From NCBI RefSeq assembly GCF_031143425.1, contig NC_090447.1, forward strand, positions 844,693,760-844,757,759: a DNA stretch of 64,000 nucleotides. Direction: 5' to 3'. Made by a program: the position numbers and the translations under genes. This stretch comes from Pleurodeles waltl (Eukaryota; Chordata; Amphibia; Caudata; Salamandridae). The notes under the pieces were generated by a model, which was not told the DNA's origin, searched no databases, and saw only the letters and a list, made by a program, of their open reading frames with translations. Below are positions 1 through 12,824 of this stretch, one piece after another (the stretch's first letter is position 1; each line of letters opens with the position of its first letter).

Positions 1-13
1 AGTTTTGTATTAC

Positions 14-69
14 ACTAATAGTGAATAATATATTACATAGCGAATAATAATATATTATTCACTATTAGT
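14..69. repeat. Perfect AT-rich hairpin (22-bp arms)
   Basis: Positions 14-35 and 48-69 are perfect reverse complements of 22 bp, separated by a 12-base loop. The arms are almost entirely A and T. It could be the end of a small MITE cut by the window edge or a simple AT palindrome; no target duplication can be tested because the left flank is missing. Confidence 0.75.
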
Positions 70-1604
70 TTCCTAAAAACGTGAATATGCCCTTCCATGG
101 CAGATGAGGTAAGTAAAAATGCTTTAAAATGTCTGTTGTGTGCATGCTTGTGGGTGAGAGTGTGTTTATGTGCATTTAAGTGTGAATTTGTGTGTATGTG
201 TAAGTATGGGTCTGTGAGGAAAAGTGGAGGTTAAGGGCACATGATGTCACTTCTGCTACCCCTAGCATTTTGGTGAACTGACGCCCATGGCCCTCCTTTA
301 TGGCCACTTTTAAAAACTCATACCTTGACCAAGCAGAAAAGTGGTAACATTTTAAAGTTTTTTATGACATTACTCTACTCTGCTACAAAGTGGATAAAGA
401 AAAGAACACAATATACATATGTGTATACCAAACATGCCTGTGTGCTATGTAGCATTCAGTGCTCAATTTGTGCTTGTTGTTTCCGGTGCTGAGCACCAGC
501 TCGTATTTTTGAGAGCTGGCGCTCAGGCTTCTGCCTCAAGCATTTACTGCCAGCAAAAGACAGTATGGGAAACACGGAGGAAGAGAAAAACGAAAAAGCG
601 TTACAATGGGAGAAAGCAGAAAGCTGCAAGAGTGAGCTGAAGGGACAGGGAGTGGCTTTAAATGGATTGAAGAGGCCCGAGATGGCTTCAGTATTACACT
701 GCTTCTGTATTCCGTGTTCGGACATTTAAATGCAGCAGCCGCGTGTTTAAAAGGAGGGCTTTGGGTACCGGCACGTTTTTTATTTACAAATTAAGCACAG
801 GTAGCGTCACATAGCTGTGAAGAAGTCAGCATAGAAAGTTCATATAGTTTGCCAAACTTGATGCTTAAATAACAGATTTTAGGATAAACTAGCTTCGTCA
901 AATTTGGCAAGTTGACCATAAGAGTGCAGGAAGTTACATCAGTATTCAAATATATCGTGAAAAAGAGTGATGAATATAGATTTGAACTTGGTTATTCGTT
1001 TCACGTAGAGGAAATGCTGAGCAAGACAAAAGCAGATCTAGTGTCTTTTCAGTGTTCTTGCAGAAGAATGTGCTTGTGATTGTAAGTTATTGTACGCTCC
1101 AATCAGGTTACTATTCTTATGAGGAGGAAGTCCTCTGACAAGTGACATGAGGACATGTAGAGGTATATGAATGATTTCAAAAGGCTATGAAGGATGAGAT
1201 CGACATAAAAAATACTAAATAATAATGCATAATTTAACCTTCTTATATTGTTTGAACTCTGGCTTCCTAATTAAATCTAATAAAACTGATCATTTTTGCA
1301 TTAGAAAACAATACGAAATCCATCACTTCGTTACATCCATATACATTGTTTGCTGTCTCTGGGAGATCTATTACTTTGTTAATACAAGACCAGTGAAACG
1401 ACATTTTAATGAATAACTGTCAAGCATATGAATGAGCACCACTGGAAGTAGAAAGACACTTTTCTGAAATGAGGCATAATATTTACCAACCTAGAGGCCT
1501 AGTCACAAAGGGAAATATACTGGTGTAGATTTATAACACGTAAATTTACTTTTGCACTTTTAAGTAACTATACTCATTTTTGCTTTTCACGAGTGTAAAG
1601 CTAC
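70..1604. other. AT-rich non-coding stretch, no gene recognised
   Basis: Only short open frames (under 95 codons) occur here and none resembles a known family. I see a short TG-rich run near 135-215 but no tandem array, no terminal repeats and no splice-bounded coding stretch. Confidence 0.6.
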
Positions 1605-1779
1605 TCAAAATTGTGGAGTTACATGTTCCCACTCCCTGACGTTCAGGGTGGAGTTAGAAAAACTGTCAAATACAATCTTTAAGTCACCATTAGTGGTGGT
1701 TTTATGACCGCATTTGATGTTTTGCACATTTGTTATGGTAAAGTTTATGGAAAATTGTAAAAGATGACTTACTAACTTA

Positions 1780-2525
1780 TGTCTGTTACCCCTCCCGGGG
1801 TATAGACTATCAACCAGGGCTCTCCAGCCATCTCTGTCCAGTGTTTTTCTTTCAATCTGACTCCAAATGTAACCCAACTCTTTGCAGTCAGCATTGAGGC
1901 TTCCACAACAGGTGTTTCTAGGGCTTCATTTTTCCTTTTCCCTTGAGGGTTCCAGGTCAGAGCTTGTCTGGTGATGTGTGATGCGCATTCACAGAGGGTG
2001 TGACCTACCCAGCCCCAGCTTATTTTCATGATTTCTTCATTCCAGGGAGCTGGAAAGTCAGCTGCCACAGGTTATTACTGCTGACGGTGTTTGGCTAGCA
2101 GATTTGAAGGATTTTCCTCACACAGCTGTTGGTGGCGTTCATTGTTCTCCTCCAAGTTTCTGCTCCACACAGAAGGAGCGATTTCAAATAGGTTTTAAAA
2201 AGCCTAATCTTGGTTTGCAGCTTTCTGAACTTGGAATGCCAGATCTTCTTTACCTGAATGAAGGCAGCCCTCGCTTTTTTGATTCTTGCCTTGACGTTGG
2301 CATCTGTGATGCCCTGCTTGACACTATCCAGGTGGGTGAAGGCCTCAACCCCTTCCACTGCATCACCTGAAAGAGTGACTGCAGCAACATCATGGCTAAC
2401 ACAAGGATCTTGTTTATTCCCCTGTGGATGTTGAGGTCAAGTTGTGCTGATAATCTACAAATGTTAATATGCAGGGCTTTGAGTAAAATACCATGGTGGT
2501 CACATAGCAATGTGCACACCAACAA
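1780..2525 (-). pseudogene. Decayed non-LTR retrotransposon, C-terminal part of reverse transcriptase
   Basis: Reading the minus strand from about 2525 to 1780, three frames in succession give the tail of a LINE endonuclease/reverse-transcriptase polyprotein. A segment containing LNIHRGINKIL is followed by one with VKARIKKARAAFIQVKKIW and LLLCGAETWR (2095-2358), then WGWVGHT and [13 protein letters not shown], ending in [20 protein letters not shown]. This order is the familiar connection and tail of RTE/I-like LINEs often annotated as craniofacial-development-protein-2-like. Frame changes, stops and a gap after the GAETWR motif show it is dead. The catalytic RT core and endonuclease are absent, so it is a 5'-truncated copy. 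The exact clade is not resolved. Confidence 0.8.
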
Positions 2526-3604
2526 GTATCCATCTAGCCAAAATCTAGCATGTGGTTGGTAGCGTGATGATGAAGCATGTCACTACTAGAGTGAGTGATG
2601 GTTATATATAAACAAATGTAGTGCTTGCCTAAGTTCTTTAACCAGCCAAACACTAGTTTTTGGGTAGACGGATACTTGGTGGTGTGCAGATTTGGTCTTT
2701 GGGAGAGTGTATCTGGTTTCTTCTATTAAAGTCTCTCTTCCCCTCCCCGGGGAGTCCCCTTCTCCTTGAGTGTGGGGGACATCCTTTTATGTGTAAATAG
2801 ATTACATAGGAATCATATATATCAGCCATGGGACAGGTCCTTGAGGCAAAATAGCACAAAGTAGTTCAAATCACTACTTTCCATTATTACATGACAACTT
2901 CAAGCAGGAAATCCCAAATCAGCACTTTGCACTGGTTTAAGTCACTTTTGTTGACTTTGCTTTGGTGCAAAGTAATGATCAATTTGACTCAATATCACTA
3001 GAGCTTGGCCAATGTGATCTATCTTTGTTGGTAAAGGTATTTTGTTACCTTTGTCAGGATACTTTCATCAAACCTTTGCACAGAAATTATTCTTTATTTA
3101 AATCTAATTAAGTTAGGGGATGTAGCAGGGGCTGGTATTGTGCACCTTGTTAATTAAAAGCATTTAGGGCCAAATGTACTAGGTTTTCAAGCAACTCACA
3201 GCAGCAATAAAAGTTGCTGCTCTGTGTTATGTGAAAGGGAGGGCACAGAACAGTGACAAATGTACTACAATAAGGACCTGTTTCTCACTCCCCCTCTGCT
3301 GGCACACATAATGCTGCCTTGCACCAGCTTTACTTTTGTTACTTTACCCCATTACTACCTCAACATTGTAAAGTCCTCCATTTATTACTAAGGTACACCT
3401 ACTACTTCCATCTTGTTCTACTTTTTGGGGCACATTTATTAAATTAAAGTGTAACGCACCACGGCAACCTAAGCAGCTGCGTTGCCATGAGAACTCAATT
3501 ATATTTTCTAATGTACTTCAGCGTCACTGTATTTTTATATACGTACATCTGCATATGCAACTGTGCTTATGGATACCTTTTATAATCAAATATAGTTTTT
3601 TATT
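2526..3604. other. Non-coding, no gene recognised
   Basis: No open frame with family resemblance. Around 3170 there is a GGGCCAAATGTACTAG-like start reminiscent of the terminal repeats of other MITEs in this window, but I could not find a convincing matching right end. Confidence 0.5.
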
Positions 3605-4095
3605 AAACTGAAGTGCCCTTCACCCTCAATTATTCTGCTAAGTTTCATGCATTTAGTAGGCCAAGGAGACATTTTATATAGCATAGCACAGTTGCACACT
3701 TCTGCAAAGCTCAACCTCATTTTCACAGCTGGCAACTAGAAGTGGGATTTTATGGGAATAATGAACTTAGTATTATACTTAAGTATGATATCTTCTCCTC
3801 AACTATGTCTTGTGCTTATTCCACAGTAAGATACTGCTATCTTCTCTTTAAATACATTTTTTTCTGAACGTAACAAGCACTTGCTACATTATTAGGTTCC
3901 ATAGACTTTTATCAAGAGAAAACATATATAAACTGTGTATATTTAATCTATTTCATCATTAGAATGCAACTAACCCTTTTCTAAAGAGAATTGGAAATTT
4001 TCTTTTGATTATTTGCTGGGCTGCTTGCAATTTTTTCATTAAAAGCATATTAGACTGGAAGGCTTCCCCTTGTGTTGTGTTTTATTTTTAAAAGG
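3605..4095 (+). repeat. Dispersed repeat copy 1 (pairs with 29691-30212)
   Basis: This stretch aligns by eye in the same orientation with 29691-30212. Shared landmarks in order are CTCAATTAT, a TCTTCTCCTCAA block, the phrase TTAGGTTCCA..ACTGACCCTTTTC (with small differences), TTTTGATTATTT, and a terminal TGTGTTGTGTTT. The two copies are diverged with small indels, so this is an old interspersed family. No coding potential is seen. Confidence 0.6.
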
Positions 4096-4518
4096 TAGTA
4101 AATTGGCTGTGGAAAATCAACCCCACAAGCTGTAGACAGGAGAGCACTAAGCCACACTCCAGAGGGTGGCACCAGGTGCCAGAATTGAGGAAGACATTTC
4201 TCCAGGGGAATTGGGTGGAGCACAGCCCAGCTCTGGACCTGGAGAATTGGCTAAAACATGACCATGAGTGAACCAGAATTTAGGTGCATTTTAACTACGC
4301 TTACCATATAGTTGTTCACTTGCTTGTTTTGCATGGCCTGTATTGATTTATGGATATAAATGTGCTGTTAAAAGGGTGCTTTTTTGACAATTGTCATCTG
4401 GGTTGGAGACAACCGTGAAAATAAACTGGCTGACCTTAGGATTCGGAGGAATCCAGTCAACCTAAAACATATATGAGTGTGAATCCATAGTTTAGAATGA
4501 GCAGACTCTACAAATAGA

Positions 4519-4777
4519 GGCCCGATTCACAAGGATAAAGTTAGACCAAAAGTCTAACTTAGACCAAAAGTCTAACTTTACTTCTAGTAAAGTTAGTTTT
4601 TTGGTCTAACTTTACGGTTGTGAATACCGAAGAGTGGTAAAATTAGACTTTCGGTCTAACTTTACTCCTGTGAATACCAAAACGTAGTACAGTTTGGCAT
4701 GTGATCTTAGTTAAACTTTTGGTCTAACTTTACCTTTGTGAATACTGAAAAGTAGTAAAAGTTTGTGAATCAGGCCC
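4519..4777. mobile_element. MITE-like element built of repeated inverted motifs
   Basis: The ends are inverted: GGCCCGATTCACAA at the left, TTGTGAATCAGGCCC at the right. The interior holds repeated alternating copies of a motif close to AAAGTTAGACCAAAAGTCTAAC and its reverse complement, giving several stacked hairpins. There is no coding capacity. A clear target duplication was not found. A related palindrome occurs at 50546-50625. Confidence 0.7.
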
Positions 4778-6544
4778 AGTGTGTGTTGGACCTTGTCCTC
4801 TCTGCAGTGTCACTCTTTAAATTTGCCTTCCTCTGCTTCCCTTTTCTGAGCCTGTTTTGTTTGCTTTTATGATCATATGATATTACGTGTACCCAGGGTC
4901 TGTAAATTAAATGTTAATAGTTGGCAGCAGCACTCATTATTTCACCCACTCAGCAGCTCTGTAAAAAATGACTCAGGCCTGCCAATGCAACCAGTTGTGC
5001 AGTTTTAAAATGCCATTTTGAATTGGCAAAATAAACCTTTCCCCACGTCTATCTTTCCTGCTTCCTTCTTACAAGGCACCCCTAAGGTAAGCCCTAAATT
5101 CTCGAAGAGCAGGAAGCATGGTATTAAACGTTAGGACATGCAGGGGTTAAGTTTTACATGTCTTGAGAATGAAAAGCTCCAAAATTCATTGTTTGCTGCT
5201 GTAAGGCTATTTCTCCAACAGGCTAATAAATGGTGCCTTATTACACTTAAGAAGTGCTAACTTCTGGTTGGGAGCAGATAGAGAAATGCTGTTTTCACTT
5301 AAATGAATTGTAACTTGAAATCCTCTTTAGGAGTAAGGTCAGATTTTAAGTTACAATTTTGAAAATGCCACTTTTAGAAAGTGGGCATTTTCTTACCTAA
5401 ATCATTTAAGGTACACTTTAGCTAGTGTCTAGGGGTCACATGACTGTGAAAGGCTCTGTTGTTGTGGGTTGTGTATTGCTTCCAGACAGTGAGACAAAGG
5501 AGGCCTAGGTGTTAGGGTAAATGGCCTTCCTGACACAGTGGCTGTGGAGGAGCTGTACCCTGCCCTCGTTATATTTCAGAGGGTCCTGCCTGCAGGCCAC
5601 ACAAAGGAGTCTGACACCAGGTTTGCTCTTGCCTTTGTAACCCTAGACAGTTTGGAGTCGGAGGAAGCGAAGGAACTGACCAGAACCAGTTTTGGACGTA
5701 GATTAGGGAATTCCTTCATACAAATGCTAGCACCAGGTATTAAAATAGTCCCTTCAGACAACTCTCTTCAGAACACTCCTGTGAAAGATTCTGAAGAAGT
5801 GCTGTTATTTTGCCAGAAGGATTGCCATGCTGTCTGAAGAAGGATGATCGGGCCTGCTTCCCTTGATCCCAGGCTACCCAGAGTGACTCCAAGGATCAGT
5901 TGTCTGACCTCCTATGGGACCTAAAGGGGCACAACTTTCCAGAGGCATCGCTACAACTGCTCAGCTAACCAGCAGCAAGTGGACCTGCCTGATTCTTGCA
6001 GCAAACTTCTACTCAAATGAGTCCTGATCACCAAGAGGTGCCCACCTCCTAGGTCCTGGACCCTTGACTGGCATCAGTGCATGCTCCTCATGAAAAAAAG
6101 GTGAATATTCAAAAGTTCTGGGTTCTTCAGAACAGTGAATGGGCCCCTTGAAGCAACAACTCTGCTGTCCACATTGAATACCAATGTCAAATTCCCGCAA
6201 TGATCTGTTTGATCTGCAATGACTTCAGCAAACTGAGGCCCTCATTATGACATTGGCGGTAAGTCCCGTTTACCGCCATGCCGACTGCCGCCAACATACT
6301 GCTGCCACCACGGTTTACCACTATCCATATTACGACCCACACAGAGCAATCCGTCACTATACAGCCACACACACAAGTCCACCAGCCCAGAGGACAGTGA
6401 TAAACTGGTGGTAGCAAAACCCACACTGTTATGCCAAGAGAACTATGCCCACAGCATTATGACCCACAAATCACCATGCGGACATTCAATTACAGTAAAC
6501 CATTGGCGGTACATACTGCCACACTCAAAATACACACAACCTAG

Positions 6545-6835
6545 CAAAACAACACTACATTGGACAATTCAAACTCCACACACCTGACACATACACACAC
6601 CACACCTACACACCTACACCACTTTAAAACACACACACACACACACACTACCCACAACCCTTTATGACTCAAAAAAATTGACAACAGAGAGAGAGACACC
6701 AAGAGCACCCACAGAATCAGAGCCACAGAACATCATCACCCATACACCATCCACGCACCTTACATCACATACCCCAACACATCACCCCACACACCCTCAC
6801 ACACATCACACACACTACACCCATAGCACCACAAA
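6545..6835. repeat. CA-rich low-complexity tract
   Basis: The plus strand is dominated by CA and CAC runs, with a pure (CA)n core near 6628-6650 and imperfect CACACC/CACACAT units to about 6835. It lies between the left terminal repeat of the Harbinger element and the first Myb/SANT exon, so it may have expanded in the 5' untranslated part of that gene. Short open frames here are products of the repeat. Confidence 0.85.
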
Positions 6836-6839
6836 GACA

Positions 6840-8415
6840 CCCCAGGTTATCAGAGGAGGAGCTAAGGGTCATGATGGAGGAAATCATCCAGGAAGAGCCA
6901 CAGCTATTCGGATCACAGGTGCAGCAGACATTCATTGCTAGGAAGATGGAGCTATGGTGGAGGATGGTGGACAGGGTCAATGCCGTGAGACAGCACCCCA
7001 GAACAACGCATGATATCAGGAAGAAGTGGAACGACCAACGGAGGAAGGTGCGTTCTGTGGTAGCAAGACACCAGATAGCTGTACAGAGGATTTGCGGTGG
7101 ACCCCCACCCCCTCCCCCACAACTAACAACATGGGAGGAGCAAGTCTTGTCAATCCTTCATCCAGAGGGCCTGGCAGGAGTAGCAGGAGGACTGGACTCG
7201 GGTAAGTCAACTCTTTACTACTTTCACCCCCCCCACCTGCATGCCATCACATATCCCCACTCCTACCCTCATCCCCATGACCCCACCAACTCACATACAC
7301 CCCAACATCACAAGCCACCCATCCTAATACCAAGCACTGCATGCACCACCAATGCATGGACATCACTCCCAGCCCTGCATGGACACCCATCACTAAAGCA
7401 TGCACATTAGAGAGAATCACCTAGCCCACAAAATCAGAAGGCAAAGCTGACAGGGCAATAACAACCATAGAGGGCAACACACCCATGCACAAGATGTCAC
7501 ACGCAGAAACAATAACACTGCATTTACATCCTCAAAGGTCCCCCACCCAGCGTCACCGGAGAGGAGGTGCCAGTAACATCCAGTCCCCCCACAGAAGAGG
7601 TCCACAGTGATGACAGCAGCTCTGGACACCTGGATCTGGATGACCAACCTGGCCCATCAGGGATCTCCGGACAGTCAGTTACCCAGGCACAGTCCCATAC
7701 CACCACAGAGCCTCCCCCCTCAGGAAATACCAGCGAGCACCCACCCAGTGGGCCCATACCTCTGTCCACAGGACACGACAATCAGCAGTGTGTCCACCAC
7801 TACAGGGACCCCAGGCAACCCCACAAACATGTGACGATCAGGGACCTGGGGGTCAGTGGCAGTGGGCACATGGTTCAGGGGACAGAGGCACAGGACAATA
7901 GGGAAGCTAGGAGGACTGCTGTGCGACAGGGGGAGGACAGGCCCAGGGAACCGACTCTCCAAGAGGCACTCTCCAACACCCTGGGAGCATAGCACCATTC
8001 CCAGGAGATGATGGGCCAGATACTGGACAAGTTGCACGAGAACATGCGGCTGCAGGAGGGACAGTCCCTGGGGATCAGGGAGGACCTGAAGGACATCCAC
8101 ATCACCCTGGTCACCTTTGCAGGGGTGCCAGCAGACATGGCCAACACCATGAGGGACGCAGTGGCACCCCAGCGGGCCCCTGACACCAGCCACACTGATG
8201 AACACCCCTCCACCTCCGCTGCTGTTAGTGGACAAGAGGCCCCACAACAGGACCAACAGGCCACCAGCACCCCTCCCCCTCAGAAGGATAACCACCCCGC
8301 AAACGGTCCCTGCGATCCAGGCAGAAGCCAGAGAACATTGCCAAGACCCCCCCAGGAAATAGGACTCTCATGCTTGTCATACTTGTGTCCCACTCTGTCA
8401 CCCTGTCCACCTTGA
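6840..8415 (+). pseudogene. Myb/SANT-like DNA-binding protein of Harbinger (NAIF1-like), gene 1
   Basis: Exon 1 (about 6840-7200) encodes a trihelix/SANT domain with LFGSQVQQTFIARKMELWW, the RQHPRTTHDIRKKWND helix and a proline run before LTTWEEQVLSILHPEG. A GGTAAGT donor follows at 7201. An acceptor near 7545 opens exon 2, which continues with acidic PPTEEVHSDDSSSGHLDLDD and a later MRLQEGQSLGIREDLKDI helix. An in-frame TAG at 7990-7992 splits exon 2; the frame then continues unchanged to 8415, so this is a single nonsense lesion. In PIF/Harbinger transposons this protein binds the terminal repeats and brings HARBI1 into the nucleus. The gene is convergent with HARBI1, as in the second Harbinger of this window. 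Confidence 0.8.
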
Positions 8416-8893
8416 ACTGCCATTGCTACCCTTCTTATACCCCTTGGACAATGCACCTGTGATACAAATAGACTGGACTCTATCCTGGACTTTCCTCCAC
8501 CATCTCCCCAGCCTATTGCACATACCCCTCTACTTATTAGCACTTAAATAAACACCCTTTGAAAAAATACGTATGGAGTATGTCAAATGATTGAAGTATG
8601 TATTCGTTTAACAAGGTTTAAACTCTGCACTACAACTGTACAGTAATGTATACATAGGAATGACCTGTAGTTGGCTGCAGTCAACACACCAGGTGCCAGA
8701 GTGGGGCACAGATATCTGAAAATAGAGATGCCAAAGGGTACAGTAAGTGGCCATAGAATTGGGTGAATCTGCCTGCCATGTACAATGTCAAATACAAACC
8801 TGTCAGTGCAAAGTGAAGTTACAGTGTCTTACCTGTGTGTCACTGGAAGTACTGTTGTATAATAGCTGTTCTTTTGTCCTCATCCTCTACCTC
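8416..8893. other. Convergent 3' interval inside the Harbinger element
   Basis: This region separates the 3' ends of the first Myb/SANT gene (+) and HARBI1 (-). An AATAAA on the plus strand near 8547 could end the Myb/SANT transcript. No further gene was recognised. Confidence 0.5.
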
Positions 8894-10014
8894 CTAATCT
8901 TCACTGTCTACAGGGTCCACTTCTGCCAGATGCCCATCTCCAGCCTCATCCTCCTGCAGAAAAGGCACCTGGCGTCTCAAGGCAAGGTTATGCAACATGC
9001 AGCATGCCACAATAATCTGGCAGACCTTTTTGGGTGAGTAGTACAGGGATTCACCTGTTAGATGGAGGCAACGAAACCTGGCCTTCAGGAGGCCGAATGT
9101 CCTTTCTGTGATTCTTCTTGTTCGCCCATGTGCCTCATTGTAACGTTCCTCTGCCCTTGTCCTGGGATTCCTCACAGGGGTCAGTAGCCATGAGAGGTTG
9201 GGGTAACCAAAGTCAACTGCAAATATCGAGGGATACCTGTTAGCCAAACACTAACCCTTATGGCCAACACCATACCCATACACCAACATCCACTGTGTGG
9301 GAACCATGGGCTCACCTATTGGCTACTCCTAGTGCCTCTGGAGTTGAGCCATCACATATGGGAGGCTGCTAATCCTCGGGATATAGGCATCATGCACAGA
9401 CCCAGGATACTGACCATTGACATGGGAGATGGACTGGTCTGCCAGGCACACTATCTGCACATTCATGGAATGAAAGCTCTTTTGACTTCTGAACACCTGT
9501 TAATTTCTCCGGTGGGGGGGCAAATACAATACATGTACCATCAATAGCCCCAATAATGTTGGGGATATGTCCCATTGCATAGAAGTCAGCTTTCACTGTG
9601 GCCAAATCCTCCACCTGGGAAAAACAATGTAGCTGTATATGTGTTTATTCAGGGCAGACAACACGCTGGTCAGCACTATTGAGAACATTGGCTGAGACAT
9701 TACTACTGCCAAGCCCACTGTCGCTTGGAAGGAGCCACTATACAGGAAAGGAGCACAGATAGGACTTACACAAGAGGGGTGATCCCAGTGGGTTGACGGA
9801 TAGCAGATATCCGGTCTGGCTCCAATTGGGCACACAGCTCTGTGATTGTGGCCCTGTCCAGGCTATCGGTGAGGATAATGTGCCTGTCCTCCATTGTTGC
9901 CAAGTCCAACGGGGACCTGTAGATGGGGGGATGTCTCCATCTCCTACTTATCCACTGCAGTTGTAATCTAGGGGGCAAAATGGTGAGCAGCTGGTCAGTA
10001 TTCCACATTTCCAA
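8894..10014 (-). pseudogene. HARBI1-like transposase, frameshifted
   Basis: Three minus-strand blocks in order make the PIF/Harbinger DDE transposase. The N-terminal block (9766-10014) has LLTILPPRLQLQW and TELCAQLEPDRISAIRQPTG. The middle block (9390-9835) has SGSFQATVGLA, SQPMFS and GHIPNIIGAIDGT, which holds the first catalytic Asp. The C-terminal block (8894-9247) has DFGYPNLSWLLTPVRNP (second Asp) and TERTFGLLKARFRCL (Glu), then CQIIVACCMLHNLALRR and an acidic tail. Frame changes near 9775 and 9610 and a scrambled stretch between about 9250 and 9480 break the protein. All three catalytic positions can still be read. It would cut and join the element's own ends and those of related MITEs. 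Confidence 0.88.
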
Positions 10015-10329
10015 AAACTACACTGCATTGCATGTTGTGACTGTAACAGTATATTGTTGGATAGGACCAAATGGTGCCTAGGTGTTCTGTGACGTAGTTA
10101 GGTGCCATGGCCTGCCCCCCCGAAATGGCATCCGCCTGTCCTGTGTGGATGGACATGTGGAAATGAGGTAATGCCGCTGACGTTGTGCACCGTTGCGGGA
10201 GGCGGTCGAGTAGGGCATTGGGCCCTATGGGTTACAGTGGCCAATGGTGATGTACGCCGGTGATGACGGTACGCACCTCCGCAGACGTGACCGCCATTTT
10301 CTATCTGTTCACTCACTTGCTACCTGACC
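10015..10329. promoter_or_regulatory. Putative shared promoter between divergent Harbinger genes
   Basis: This 315-bp interval lies between the HARBI1 start (-) and the start of the second Myb/SANT gene (+). It is GC-rich with several CG dinucleotides, contrasting with surrounding AT-rich DNA, and has no coding content. A bidirectional promoter is an inference from gene layout only; I see no convincing TATA box. Confidence 0.4.
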
Positions 10330-12625
10330 TTCAACAAGAGAGGACCTACACCACAAGTGCTGCTGTGACCTGTGTATGGAACCAACCATGGCTCATGTGA
10401 CTGGGGAAAGGAGTTGAAGAGACTGGTGGATGGGGTCTTACCCCAGTACCGAATGCTGTATGGGCCTCCAGACGAACAGGTGAGTACACTGTGAGCACGA
10501 TACAAGTGGCATGAATGCATGGAGTGCTGTGTGTGAGGGCCTTGTTTGGGGGGTTGGTGGAAGGGTTCTGGGCAGCGTGCTGCATGTATGGTGGGCACTG
10601 TCTGTGCATAAGGGGATGGGAGGGCTATGGTGGGCCATGAGTATAACAGGCCGGACGGTATGACTGATACCTTTTTCTATGTTTCTTTTCCTGCAGGTCA
10701 ACACCCATCAGAAAAAGGGTAGATGGCATGCCATCGCCAAGGATGTGTGGACCCTGGGGGTCTACGGCAAGCGGAGCACCCACTGTCGGAAACAGTGGGA
10801 GGACCTGAGCACTGGGCAAGAAAGACTTCGGAGGCCCAGCTGGGCATGGCCTCCCAACAAGGAAGGGGTGCCCGTCCAACCCTGACCCCCCTGATGGCCT
10901 GCATACTGGCGGTGGCCTATCCGGAGCTAGATGGGTGCTTGAAGGCATCACAGCAGCCACATGGAGGTGGGTACTGTTTCCCAATATACTACTTGCGAGT
11001 GGTGGGGTGGTATCCGGGTGGGCGATATTGGCCTGCGGGTGCCCCTAGGCCAGGTCGGACATTGAAGGTTAGGTCCCATGTTGGGCAGGGGCTGATGAAC
11101 ACCACCTCCTACCAAGCTAGTAGGCATCTACCACTGTGGGTGTCAGGTATGCTGCTATTGGTGTTAGGTATTCCTGTCCATGGCCTGGTGACTTGCATTG
11201 TGACTGGTAGTGCTTTGCCTAGTGCGTAGGGCTGTTTCCTGTGTGTGTGTATGTGTGTGTGTTGTGTATGTCAATGGTGGTGTTGTTGCTGCCATTGACC
11301 AAGTGTATCCTTTGTCTCTCCCCCCCCTTTTTGTTTTGTCACCCTGTCCTGATGTGCATTAGCATCATCTGGCGGAGGAGCAGAGGCACCAGCGACGGAG
11401 GGAGCTGCATCCCACATGGCCATGGAGGCCGAATCCACTGACGGTGAGGGCACCAGTGGGACGGAGGGCGAGGGGAGCACCACAAAGAAGACTGGAGGGG
11501 ACAGTTCTGACACTAATACCTCCTCCGATGGAAGCTCCCTGGTGGTGGTGGACACCTCTGTGTCCACCCCAACTACAGGTATAGCCGCCACCCCGTACCA
11601 GCAATGCCCTCCCAGAAGCCCCTCAGTGTGTTTCTCGTGCCCGCTCACCCAGGAGAGTGTGCATCTCCCTGCCCTCAGGTCCTGCCCCAGTTAGCCCTGC
11701 TGCCCTCAGTGAGGAGGCTATTGACCTCCTGCGATCCATCTCTGTTGGGCAGTCAACCATAGTGAATGCCATCCAGGGGCTGGCAGCCCATTTGCAACAA
11801 ACAAATGCATTCCTGGAGGGCATTCACTCTGGCATGGCTGCCAACAGAGATCAATCCAGGCTCCGGCCTCCTCCATGATGGCAGCCATTGTCCCTGTTGC
11901 TAGCCTCCTCTACCCTGTCCCATTCCCCTCAACCCCAACCTATCCCAAGCACACAGGCAGACCAGCATGCACACAGGATAACATACAGGAGTGGTTCAGG
12001 CAAACACAATCACCACACATCATCCCACAGGCACTCACATAAACACCATCCAGATGCAGACATACCAACATCCACTGCCTCCAGTGTGTAACCCTCCTCC
12101 TCCTCGTCCACCACCTTCCCAGTAGTGTCTCGACTCACACCTGCATGCACTAAATCCTCATTCACTACCTCCATCACCATCAAGCCTAGCACTACACACC
12201 CCTCACTGGCAGTCACCACCCCCACATCCATGTACACGTCCTCTGAGTCCTCTCCCACTGTGTCTGTGCCCCCTTCTCCCAAAGTACACAAACGCAAGCA
12301 CCCAGTTACTAAACAGCTATCCACCTCACAACAGCATCCAGCCCATGCACCTGCACTCAAACACAGCAAACACCTCCTACAACCACTCCCTCTTCCTCAC
12401 TCCGAAACCTTCCCCCTCTTCCCACCCCAGTTTCCCTAAGAAGCTTTTCCTCTCCACCGTTGACCTCTTCCCTACCCCCCCACCCCTTCCTTCAGGTTGG
12501 GCCCAGGTGGTCAGAACCCAGGCAAGCACATCAGCCACCCAGTTCACGGCCACAGTAGTGTCGGCAGCTACTGCAGGTGGGAGAGGCTCCAGGGAACCAG
12601 CCATCAGCACTGAAAGTGTGCCTGC

Positions 12626-12757
12626 ACCAGCTGCCAAAGAGAAGGGCAAGGAAGCACCACCAGCTGCCAAGGGGAAGGGTCAGGAGGCACCACCAGCTGC
12701 CAAGGGGAAGGGCAAGGAGGCACCACCAGCTGCGAAAGGGAAGGGCAAAGGGCCTGC
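12626..12757 (+). repeat. 33-bp coding minisatellite, four copies
   Basis: Four tandem 33-bp units encode an 11-residue repeat close to PAAKGKGKEAP, with single-base differences between copies. The period is a multiple of three, so the frame of the second Myb/SANT gene is kept. The repeats give a lysine-rich basic stretch in an otherwise proline/alanine-rich tail. Confidence 0.9.
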
Positions 12758-12824
12758 ACCTGCAGGCAGGAAGGACAGGAGGCATGGTGCTGGGACTGAT
12801 TCTGAGCCCCCACCACCAACTATG

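Noticed and set aside
5538..5837. 99-codon plus-strand frame in the left part of the long LTR
   Set aside because: It lies inside LTR sequence shared with other copies and has no domain resemblance; the frame is not kept in the LTR at 55343.
7720..8295. 191-codon minus-strand frame
   Set aside because: It is antisense to the second exon of the Myb/SANT gene and its valine/glycine-rich text reflects the Pro/Thr-rich sense strand.
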